In this document: piece by piece, positions 8,985 through 15,006 of the stretch | Numbering within the stretch: position 1 is the stretch's first letter | How the letters are laid out: each line of letters opens with the position of its first letter | Assembly: GCA_045535305.1 (NCBI GenBank) | Contig: JAZSLJ010000027.1 | Coordinates: forward strand, 68,736 to 132,735 | Source of the DNA: UBA1081 sp045535305 | Lineage (GTDB): Bacteria > Bacillota > Clostridia > Oscillospirales > Acutalibacteraceae | Length of the DNA: 64,000 bases | Reading direction: 5' to 3' | The notes under the pieces: model-generated | What the model was told of the DNA's origin: nothing | Database searches by the model: none | Seen by the model: the letters and a program-made list of their open reading frames with translations, nothing else | Translations under genes and position numbers: made by a program

Positions 8985-9029
8985 AGTATCATCCTTTAAA
9001 TGTATAGTTGATAAAAGGGCATAAAAATA

Positions 9030-9091
9030 CCCCTTGATTTTAACAAGGGGAGTGTGGTATACTGACTTTGCGTAGCGGAGTATACACACTC
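9030..9091. repeat. two inverted repeats upstream of the recombinase
   Basis: CCCCTTG (9030-9036) pairs with CAAGGGG (9044-9050). Overlapping it, GGAGTGTGGTATACT (9048-9062) pairs with AGTATACACACTCC (about 9079-9092) with one bulge. They occupy the recombinase leader and could be a regulatory hairpin or recombinase-binding DNA; which is not visible from sequence. Confidence 0.6.
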
Positions 9092-9102
9092 CCTATATTT
9101 TT

Positions 9103-9139
9103 CGTCGCTCTGAGGACCAGTCAGAGCGGCGATTTTTTT
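9103..9139 (+). terminator. hairpin with T-run between recombinase and PH gene
   Basis: CGTCGCTCTGA (9103-9113) pairs with TCAGAGCGGCG (9121-9131) and is followed by T8 on the + strand. It would stop transcripts entering from the left. Confidence 0.6.
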
Positions 9140-9143
9140 TATT

Positions 9144-9518
9144 TTAATTTAATACGAATGTGCTGATTATTTTGCAAATATCAGCGATTTTTGCACTGCT
9201 TATAAATTCAAACTTCACTTTACCAGCACCGCTGAACCAAAGTTCAAGCTCACTGTCGGTATCAAGAACGCCTGCTGTTTCTACGGAGAATATTTGTATT
9301 TTTGAGTAGGGTAGGGATGTAAAATCTTTCTTTTTTCCTGTAACACCTTGAATATTAATTGCAATAATTCTCTTATTTGTGAAAACTACACCATCTCGAA
9401 TGGACTTAAAAGATGCAATTATTTGTTCATCTGCCACAAGCAGAGGTGAAAGTTCATTGTTGAAAGCATTTGGGGCATCTTTTAATTTGAAATATGCCGC
9501 ATTTTTAAAGTCAATCAT
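9144..9518 (-). CDS. bacterial PH domain protein
   Basis: A 124-residue single-domain protein matching the bacterial PH family (bPH_1 type). Supporting stretches are LLVADEQIIASFKSIRD, VVFTNKRIIAI, QGVTGKKKDFTSLPYSKI and FSVETAGVLDTDSELELW, in the order usual for that family. The domain is a small beta-barrel usually found alone, with poorly known roles. The start is ATG 9518 with GGAGATAAG upstream. It lies between integrase and repressor, on the repressor strand, where lysogenic-conversion genes are often carried; expression in the lysogen is likely but inferred. Confidence 0.8.
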   Translation of the reverse strand: MIDFKNAAYFKLKDAPNAFNNELSPLLVADEQIIASFKSIRDGVVFTNKRIIAINIQGVTGKKKDFTSLPYSKIQIFSVETAGVLDTDSELELWFSGAGKVKFEFISSAKIADICKIISTFVLN

Positions 9519-9531
9519 TTTCTTATCTCCT

Positions 9532-9957
9532 TTACGTTCCGATTCCGGTCATCAAAAATACAAAAGCTGCAATTATACAAGCAATAATTAGAATAACTCT
9601 ACTTGAACCTTGGAGCTTATATTGTTTATCATTTGTTTCAGTTTTTGGAATTTTCGGATTTTTAATAAGTAACCAAAGCAAGCCGCCGCTCATAGTAATC
9701 ATTAATATACCGCAAATTTTCATATCACCGAAAATTGCTGTCATAGCTCCAAAAAATGCAATTGCTGTACAAATCAAAACCTCAACAATTAGACGTGCAA
9801 TTTGTGCAGGCTTTTTTACTTTCGGTAGTTGATTTTCAGACGAAAACAACGAGGCTTGTATCGTTGTTTTGGTATCGTTAATTTTATTGTTGCATCCGCA
9901 TTTCGGACAAAATGAAGCATCATCGGGCATATCAGCACCGCATATTTTACAAATCAT
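9532..9957 (-). CDS. zinc-ribbon membrane protein
   Basis: A 141-residue protein with an N-terminal zinc ribbon (CKICGADMPDDASFCPKCGC, two CxxC knuckles), a polar linker, then about three hydrophobic segments. Such zinc-ribbon/TM proteins are common and poorly understood in Clostridia. The start ATG 9957 is followed directly by the first knuckle. It is 13 bp upstream of the PH gene on the same strand and probably co-transcribed with it. Confidence 0.7.
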   Translation of the reverse strand: MICKICGADMPDDASFCPKCGCNNKINDTKTTIQASLFSSENQLPKVKKPAQIARLIVEVLICTAIAFFGAMTAIFGDMKICGILMITMSGGLLWLLIKNPKIPKTETNDKQYKLQGSSRVILIIACIIAAFVFLMTGIGT

Positions 9958-9990
9958 AAATATCCATTCTTCTTTCCGTTATGCAATTAC

Positions 9991-10953
9991 TTATCTTTTT
10001 GAACCGCTAAAAACCTCACCACCAAGTTCAAAATATGTGAGCTTACCTGTCGAATGACTGAATTGTGCGGTAAAATTATTTCTTACTTGTACGCCAAAAG
10101 CATTGTCAGCATCAACATATGCGGTTACTGTAACAATATCATCAGAAAAATAAACATTCCACGCATCAGTAAATATTGAACTTGGAAAATCTGCACTTGT
10201 CGGTGATAAAAGACACTTTTCTGCTGCAGATTGCGTTGCTGTTATATATGCATTTATCTGATTACTTGACAGAGCATAATCTGCAAAATTGACAGTTTCA
10301 TTCTCTGTCTTTTCTGCATCATATAAGGTTGTGTTTGCAAACGACAAATAATATATTCCGTCATCATTCAGCATTAACATACCAGTATTTCCATATCCGC
10401 TTGTTGAGAATTTATAACTATAACATGTTCCGCCGTTATCAGTTACAAATGTAATATTTGAAATTGATTCAAAACCATAATCTTGCATAATTTTCCACAC
10501 TGCAGTGCAATAATCTTCAGTTCGCTCTGTTGCGTCCATCAACTCTTGTATATTAGTATCAATTCTTTTCTTCGTTGTTGTTTCAGTTATTATAACTTCT
10601 GATTCTGTTGAATGTTCATCGCTTATCGAAGGTGAAGAATTATCAGAATTGCCTATTGATAAAGTTACAACAGTCCATATTAGCAAAATAATGGTTAGTA
10701 TTATCTTTGTTTTCTTCGTCCAATCTTTTTTTGTTGCCCACATAAATATAATACCAATTGGGGGCAAAATGATGAACAAAAGCACTAAAAACCACATTTT
10801 TTTGTAAAAAGGCTGTTTTTTATCTGTATTTATTTTGTTTTTACCATTTTGAAAAGCATTTTGGTGTTGTTGATCTAATTGTGTACTTTTTCCGCAATGC
10901 GTACAAAATAAAGCACCATCAGGAATGGTTGTTCCACAGTTTTTACAATTCAT
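9991..10953 (-). CDS. zinc-ribbon, two-TM protein with a large C-terminal domain
   Basis: A 320-residue protein with an N-terminal zinc ribbon (CKNCGTTIPDGALFCTHCG), two adjacent hydrophobic helices (about residues 50-70 and 83-102), a Ser/Thr-rich linker, and a roughly 190-residue C-terminal domain that should lie on the far side of the membrane. The domain is not recognised. ATG 10953 is chosen because the ATG at 10962 forms part of the AAAGGATG ribosome binding site. With the next two genes it forms a - strand cluster of probable lysogeny-expressed cargo. An A/T-rich 140-bp gap separates it from the repressor gene. Confidence 0.65.
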   Translation of the reverse strand: MNCKNCGTTIPDGALFCTHCGKSTQLDQQHQNAFQNGKNKINTDKKQPFYKKMWFLVLLFIILPPIGIIFMWATKKDWTKKTKIILTIILLIWTVVTLSIGNSDNSSPSISDEHSTESEVIITETTTKKRIDTNIQELMDATERTEDYCTAVWKIMQDYGFESISNITFVTDNGGTCYSYKFSTSGYGNTGMLMLNDDGIYYLSFANTTLYDAEKTENETVNFADYALSSNQINAYITATQSAAEKCLLSPTSADFPSSIFTDAWNVYFSDDIVTVTAYVDADNAFGVQVRNNFTAQFSHSTGKLTYFELGGEVFSGSKR

Positions 10954-11103
10954 AATTATCATCCTTTGTTTATAATTTTATAGTATTTACTGAAAATACT
11001 ATTTCTTAAAATATAAATAAAGAATATAATATAAATGATATATTTGTGTGAATAAAGTGTTAATTTATCAAAATATAATTTAAATTGTATTCTTATACAT
11101 TTT

Positions 11104-11751
11104 TTATTGCTCTATTTCTCTGACAAGTAACACCGGAACACCGACAATTCGACAATGATTAAGGTCTTCCCCCTCAATTGTTTTTGGTTCGTATGTGGGA
11201 TTAATAGGTATAAGTTTCATCCAATCTTCGCCGGATACAAATTCGACTTTTTTTAATGTTGCATAATCCTCATACTGAACGACACCGATATCCCCGCTTC
11301 TGTATAGTGTTGGGGTCTTTTTTATTAACACCTTATCATTATTCATATACATCGGGTACATACTGCTACCGTGAATTTTTAGAACAAAGAAATCTTCTTT
11401 GGGTCTGCCTTTAAGATATGATAAAGGAATTTCTATAGAATCAAGTGTATCATATTCTTCATTAGCAAACATATCGTATCCTGCTGCAAGTTCACCAATG
11501 ACGGGAAATACAACAGTATCTTCAGTTATTTCAGGAATATGAGTTTTTTCTTCATCCCATCCCATGAGATAACTGGGAGTAGTGTTGAGAGCTTTTGCAA
11601 AAGCTATTATTTTTGATTGGTTTATGTCGCGCAAACCTAATTCGATTTTATTTACTGCTGATGCAGTTTTAAATCCAACTTTTTCGGCAAGCTCTTGTTG
11701 AGATAATCCTAATTGTTCACGTAAAAATTTGATTCTATCATAAATCGTCAT
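11104..11751 (-). CDS. CI/LexA-like phage repressor (HTH plus S24 peptidase)
   Basis: A 215-residue repressor that would hold the prophage silent and cleave itself when RecA is activated by DNA damage. The N-terminal HTH_3 domain (about 1-65) has LREQLGLSQQELAEKVGF. An S24 peptidase domain follows: a likely Ala-Gly cleavage site in GELAAGYD, the catalytic Ser in KIHGSSMYPMY and the catalytic Lys region in YATLKKVEF. The start is ATG 11751 with GGTGA upstream; the frame runs further upstream only through promoter DNA. It is divergent from the Cro-like gene, with the operators between them. Confidence 0.93.
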   Translation of the reverse strand: MTIYDRIKFLREQLGLSQQELAEKVGFKTASAVNKIELGLRDINQSKIIAFAKALNTTPSYLMGWDEEKTHIPEITEDTVVFPVIGELAAGYDMFANEEYDTLDSIEIPLSYLKGRPKEDFFVLKIHGSSMYPMYMNNDKVLIKKTPTLYRSGDIGVVQYEDYATLKKVEFVSGEDWMKLIPINPTYEPKTIEGEDLNHCRIVGVPVLLVREIEQ

Positions 11752-11767
11752 TTTAATCACCGAAAAC

Positions 11768-11796
11768 AATATAACATAGATTAGCCAGAATGTCAA
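11768..11796 (-). promoter_or_regulatory. repressor promoter (PRM-like) overlapping an operator
   Basis: On the - strand a perfect TTGACA (11791-11796) and TATATT (11768-11773) are 17 bp apart. The spacer carries TGGCTA, one half of the operator, so a protein bound there would cover the -35 box. Confidence 0.8.
11782..11796. promoter_or_regulatory. operator copy 1 (12 of 15 match)
   Basis: TAGCCAGAATGTCAA matches the palindrome TAGCCAAAATGGCTA at 12 of 15 positions. It covers the -35 box of the repressor promoter. Confidence 0.7.
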
Positions 11797-11825
11797 CTTT
11801 TTTTGAAAAAATATCAAAAAAACTA

Positions 11826-11840
11826 TTGACAAATTGGCTA
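11826..11840. promoter_or_regulatory. operator copy 2 (12 of 15 match)
   Basis: TTGACAAATTGGCTA matches the operator palindrome at 12 of 15 positions and contains the -35 box of the early promoter as its left half. Confidence 0.7.
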
Positions 11841-11854
11841 ATGATTGTTATAAT
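11826..11854 (+). promoter_or_regulatory. early rightward promoter (PR-like), full consensus
   Basis: Perfect TTGACA (11826-11831) and perfect TATAAT (11849-11854) with a 17-bp spacer. It drives the Cro-like gene and the early operon. Confidence 0.85.
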
Positions 11855-11861
11855 CTCAATA

Positions 11862-11876
11862 TAGCCAAAATGGCTA
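11862..11876. promoter_or_regulatory. operator copy 3, perfect palindrome
   Basis: TAGCCAAAATGGCTA is a 15-bp palindrome around a central A. It lies just downstream of the expected +1 of the early promoter and before the AGGAGG site. Confidence 0.8.
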
Positions 11877-11894
11877 ATATATAAGGAGGTGAAA

Positions 11895-12119
11895 ATGATG
11901 CCTACAAATACAAAGAAATTGAGAGCTAAACTTACAGAAATGGGGTTCACACAATCGCAGATTGCGGAAAAACTCGGAATTAGCTATCAGTCCTTATGTT
12001 ATAAAATAAATAACAAAATTGAATTTAAAGCAAGCGAAATTCAAAAACTTTGTGAAATTCTTGAAATTAAAAATAAGGATGAATATTTTTTTTGCAACCA
12101 AAATAGCCAAAATGGCTAA
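11895..12119 (+). CDS. Cro-like HTH regulator
   Basis: A 74-residue protein that is almost entirely one helix-turn-helix domain (LTEMGFTQSQIAEKLGIS followed by a recognition-helix region ending in CYKINNK). As the first gene rightward of the switch it is expected to act as Cro, binding the shared operators. Start choice is between ATG 11895 and ATG 11898; both follow AAGGAGGT (11883-11890), and the GTG at 11889 lies within that site. The last codons (N-S-Q-N-G-stop) are formed by a perfect copy of the operator. Confidence 0.8.
   Translation: MMPTNTKKLRAKLTEMGFTQSQIAEKLGISYQSLCYKINNKIEFKASEIQKLCEILEIKNKDEYFFCNQNSQNG
12104..12118. promoter_or_regulatory. operator copy 4, perfect palindrome inside the Cro-like gene
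   Basis: An exact second copy of TAGCCAAAATGGCTA, 242 bp from copy 3, running into the stop codon of the Cro-like gene. Confidence 0.75.
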
Positions 12120-12149
12120 ACGGAATTAAATGAAGCGAGGTGAAAAGAA

Positions 12150-12341
12150 ATGAATCAAAAAATAGGCTCCCCGATACGACTGGAATGTACAGAAAATGAA
12201 ATTGACGCTCTGCTTTACTCTGCAATTTACAAAGAACTTGACAGACTTGCAAATTGTAGAAATAAAAAAGAACGTCAGAAAATAAGAAATTTTATTTTAT
12301 CAGGGTATAAGACTTTGAAAGAAGTCAGACGGAACAATTAA
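12150..12341 (+). CDS. small phage early protein, unknown
   Basis: A 63-residue protein, highly charged and probably all-helical, preceded by GCGAGGTG. It follows the Cro-like gene in the early operon. Its 3' end overlaps the 3' end of the convergent gene at 12300 by 42 bp. No family is recognised. Confidence 0.6.
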   Translation: MNQKIGSPIRLECTENEIDALLYSAIYKELDRLANCRNKKERQKIRNFILSGYKTLKEVRRNN

Positions 12342-12803
12342 GTCAAAGTATTTTTCTAAAAAATATGTAGCAACAAAACTTAATATCCACCCGAGTATGT
12401 TGATGATAATTGATATAGGTGCTTTTGGGGAAAAGTTCAGGTGATTTAATATATTTACAGGCAAATTAAGCCAATATGTAGGATAAAAAGTTTGACGAAT
12501 TCGAAACGCAAAAACGCCAATCGTTTTATCGAAAATTTTTAGTAACTCGTCTCTGTATTTTGGGTCACCTAAACAGTCAGAAATATATGCATCTGACATT
12601 TGATTCAAAGCAAATCGTTTGGTTACTAAAACGATATATTGGGTGCCTGCGGCATTAAATAAATTTTCTATTGGTCGTGTATATCTATTGATTTTTTCGT
12701 CTTTTCTTTTGAAATGGTTGAAGTAATATTTTGTTGCAATAAGTCTGTGAATGTTGGTAAAAAGCCTGATAACAGCGATTAACGCAATTATATAAAAGAT
12801 CAT
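12300..12803 (-). CDS. membrane protein on the opposite strand within the early region
   Basis: A 167-residue protein with an N-terminal hydrophobic helix (about residues 1-20), a basic amphipathic middle and one or two hydrophobic segments near the C-terminus (about 130-155). ATG 12803 is chosen because GAGGAG lies upstream; the GTG at 12836 would read through that site. Its leader carries TGTAACACT at 12806 and again at 12829, a possible regulator-binding repeat. It is the only - strand gene right of the repressor, which suggests a separately expressed cargo (moron) gene. Function is unknown. Confidence 0.6.
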   Translation of the reverse strand: MIFYIIALIAVIRLFTNIHRLIATKYYFNHFKRKDEKINRYTRPIENLFNAAGTQYIVLVTKRFALNQMSDAYISDCLGDPKYRDELLKIFDKTIGVFAFRIRQTFYPTYWLNLPVNILNHLNFSPKAPISIIINILGWILSFVATYFLEKYFDLIVPSDFFQSLIP

Positions 12804-12881
12804 AATGTAACACTCCTCATATAAAGAGTGTAACACTAAAAGAAAATAATGTCAATTAAACAGTAATGCGAGGTGAAAGTA

Positions 12882-13274
12882 ATGGAAAAGAAAACATTAA
12901 ATAAAATTGATGAAGCAATAGAGAGCCTTTGTGCATATATCAAAGCAATAGCGGACACAAACAGGATTGCATATGATGAAGAAATTGTTGATACAACAAA
13001 AACCCTTGCCGAATTACTTATAGCAAGATTAAAGATATGTGAAACAGAACAACTGGAACAACAGAAAGATATGTTCCAGCATATCAGAATCACCGGCTAT
13101 GACGGAGTTTACTCTGCAATAGATATTGATTCAACTGAAGAAGGTACTACTTATGCAATTTTCAAGCCTGATAATAGCAGGGGAGTTAATCTGCTTTGCG
13201 AAATAAGGGATGTGAATTCTCTTATATACTTAGCAAACACATCCTGCACAACTGTAAATGCAGCACTCAAATAG
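12882..13274 (+). CDS. phage early protein, unknown
   Basis: A 130-residue protein. The N-terminal half is helical and rich in Glu and Lys; the C-terminal half (from about FQHIRITGYDGVYSAID) is a beta-rich module that resembles the next gene product. The start is ATG 12882, preceded by GCGAGGTG; the ORF could begin at a GTG inside that site. Function unknown. Confidence 0.6.
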   Translation: MEKKTLNKIDEAIESLCAYIKAIADTNRIAYDEEIVDTTKTLAELLIARLKICETEQLEQQKDMFQHIRITGYDGVYSAIDIDSTEEGTTYAIFKPDNSRGVNLLCEIRDVNSLIYLANTSCTTVNAALK

Positions 13275-13288
13275 CAGGAGGTGTAAAA

Positions 13289-13537
13289 ATGGATATTTCA
13301 AAATATCAACATTTAAGAATAAAAGGATTTTACGGTAAATGGTCAGCCTATGATTCCTATGCGGATGATGAAATCGGCGAGCTGATTTTTCTCAAAAATG
13401 ATGATTTGGGGGACAAAGCGGTAACACTTGCTTGTCGTGTTGTTGGTGAATCCGGTCTTGAATTGGTCTGTACCTTCAAAGACGAATCTCAATCGTTTTG
13501 TGATACGGTCAAGCAAGCAGCACATAGCAATTATTAG
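13289..13537 (+). CDS. small phage protein, paralogue of the preceding gene's C-terminal module
   Basis: An 82-residue protein with AGGAGGTG eight bases before ATG 13289. Its opening YQHLRIKGFYGKWSAYD lines up with FQHIRITGYDGVYSAID in the preceding product, and further matches follow (a Leu/Ile-rich strand then an ACR/CEI strand). This looks like a duplicated stand-alone module. Function is unknown. Confidence 0.65.
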   Translation: MDISKYQHLRIKGFYGKWSAYDSYADDEIGELIFLKNDDLGDKAVTLACRVVGESGLELVCTFKDESQSFCDTVKQAAHSNY

Positions 13538-13548
13538 GAGGTGGTTTT

Positions 13549-13722
13549 ATGGCAGCACTCAAATGTACCTGTTACATATCAATAGACGGCGCAGCACCTG
13601 TTTTGTTTGATTCTTTGACACAGGCACAGAAAGACAGATGTAAAAGTGTGTGGTCCGAAAAACTGTCAAGGGTGAGTTCTGCATATTTCAGTAATCATCC
13701 GGAAGAGTTTGCAGCTCTGTAA
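13549..13722 (+). CDS. small phage protein (57 aa), unknown
   Basis: An ORF of 57 residues starting MAALKCTCYISIDG, with TAGGAGGTGG immediately upstream, 11 bp after the previous stop and followed by another gene with its own ribosome binding site. The tight spacing and strong site support translation. No family recognised. Confidence 0.55.
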   Translation: MAALKCTCYISIDGAAPVLFDSLTQAQKDRCKSVWSEKLSRVSSAYFSNHPEEFAAL

Positions 13723-13746
13723 GTTTAAATAAAAGGATGTGAAAAA

Positions 13747-13947
13747 ATGCAAATACAAACAGGTGTTATCTCATTCAGAAGCCCTACGGGCGAATTTATT
13801 TATGATGAACCTATTTATGATGATATTACTGTTGATGAGGAGCTTGAGGATAATGCTTCGGAATCATTAGTATGCAGTCCTCTTGATGCCTTCGTAAAAT
13901 ACATTGCGAACAAAATAAATACAGAGAGGAGCGCAGAAAATGCTTAA
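13747..13947 (+). CDS. small acidic phage protein, unknown
   Basis: A 66-residue acidic protein with several Asp/Glu/Tyr repeats (YDEPIYDDI) preceded by AAAAGGATGTG. It overlaps the next start by 8 bp. The acidic composition could suggest a DNA-mimic or inhibitor, but nothing else supports that. Confidence 0.5.
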   Translation: MQIQTGVISFRSPTGEFIYDEPIYDDITVDEELEDNASESLVCSPLDAFVKYIANKINTERSAENA

Positions 13948-14131
13948 CAACATTACATATTTTTTGGACTGGCTGTGGGATGCAATTATAAATTTCATAT
14001 ATTCAGCCATTCAGTTAGGGTGTGTTCTGGTTTTCCTGCTTATTCTAACATTTGGTGTGATGGTGTTATATTATTCATTCAAACCCACACATAGAGAGGA
14101 TGATAATAATGTCGGACAGGCTGACGAATGA
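13940..14131 (+). CDS. small single-TM phage protein
   Basis: A 63-residue protein with one long hydrophobic helix (about residues 18-46) and an acidic tail. GAGAGGAGCG precedes ATG 13940. It overlaps both neighbours, as expected in a compact early operon. Role unknown. Confidence 0.5.
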   Translation: MLNNITYFLDWLWDAIINFIYSAIQLGCVLVFLLILTFGVMVLYYSFKPTHREDDNNVGQADE

Positions 14132-14315
14132 AACCAACATAATAAACGCGGTCCGTGATGAAGGCTTTGCCCTTATGCTGTATCTCAAGCTTAAAAAGTA
14201 TGAGGATTTAGGGTATAGCCCGGAGGAACTGCAAAGAATTATTACACAGAATGAGCTGAGAGGTAAGCTTATTAAATCTGCAAGAATAGAGGTGAAAATA
14301 GATGTGCAGACGTGA
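14109..14315 (+). CDS. small helical phage protein
   Basis: A 68-residue protein. ATG 14109 follows AGAGGATG; the ORF's earlier ATG lies within that site. The middle reads LKKYEDLGYSPEELQRI, a short motif common in Clostridial phage early proteins of unknown role. Its end overlaps the next gene by 14 bp. Confidence 0.55.
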   Translation: MSDRLTNETNIINAVRDEGFALMLYLKLKKYEDLGYSPEELQRIITQNELRGKLIKSARIEVKIDVQT

Positions 14316-14898
14316 AGAAGAATTACGCAAAATGATAGCAAACAGATTGAGTAATGTAATGTATAAGTCAGGATATACATACACAACTTTGGCATTTAAA
14401 CTTGGATGCGCTGAAAACGGCCCGAGATGTTGGATGACCGGAAAACAGATTCCCGCATTAATAAAGCTTATTGAAATGGCAATTATTTTTAATTGTTCAA
14501 CAGATTATCTGCTGGGCTTATCAAATGATTTTGAGGAGCTTAAGGTTGACGGTGAAAGTGTTGATATCTCAGTTTTACACTTTTTCATTGGCGACAGAAT
14601 TAGTAATGTACAAAGTACAAGAGGCTATTCAAATAATAAGCTTGCACAGGAGCTTGAAGTAAAGCCGTGTACAGTTGCTAATTGGGTTGGCGGAAGAAAT
14701 ACACCGAATATCCTATACATAATTAAAATGGCTCAGTTGTTAAATGTATCAACCGATTATATTTTAGGACTATCTGATGATTCTCCGAAATTTATAAAGA
14801 AAGCTGATGATAATTTAACAAGATGTTCCTGCGCCGCAGTTGAAAGCGGTATCAGCTATGGAAAATATATGGCTATGAAATACCAAAATAAAAAATAA
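14302..14898 (+). CDS. tandem XRE-type HTH regulator
   Basis: A 198-residue protein made of two homologous helix-turn-helix domains (about residues 11-78 and 93-160). Each ends in the same signature, CSTDYLLGLSND in the first and VSTDYILGLSDD in the second, and each has the YIIKMAQLLN-type helix seen in Xre regulators. Fusion of two DNA-binding domains in one chain would let a monomer bind a two-half-site operator. A basic C-terminal tail follows. It has a GAGGTG site before ATG 14302 and sits immediately before the methyltransferases, so it may control the middle part of the early operon; that is inference. Confidence 0.75.
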   Translation: MCRREEELRKMIANRLSNVMYKSGYTYTTLAFKLGCAENGPRCWMTGKQIPALIKLIEMAIIFNCSTDYLLGLSNDFEELKVDGESVDISVLHFFIGDRISNVQSTRGYSNNKLAQELEVKPCTVANWVGGRNTPNILYIIKMAQLLNVSTDYILGLSDDSPKFIKKADDNLTRCSCAAVESGISYGKYMAMKYQNKK

Positions 14899-14901
14899 AA
14901 A

Positions 14902-14932
14902 GCCGCATAGGAGTGGGCGCTCCAAATGCGGC
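14902..14932 (+). repeat. two-tier RNA hairpin before the cytosine methyltransferase
   Basis: GCCGCAT (14902-14908) pairs with ATGCGGC (14926-14932), and inside it GGAG pairs with CTCC. It follows the stop of the HTH gene by three bases. It is not followed by a T-run, so it looks more like an RNA stability or processing element than a terminator. Confidence 0.6.
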
Positions 14933-15006
14933 AGATACAAAAAATATCTGTAAATATTGTAAACGATATTTATAAAAATGTCAAGAAGGAAGTGTGTAAA
15001 TTTAAA

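Noticed and set aside
14926..15006. Upstream ATG start for the cytosine methyltransferase
   Set aside because: The ATG sits in a hairpin stem and would add 27 residues lacking conservation before the standard MSELFVDNFAGGGG start.
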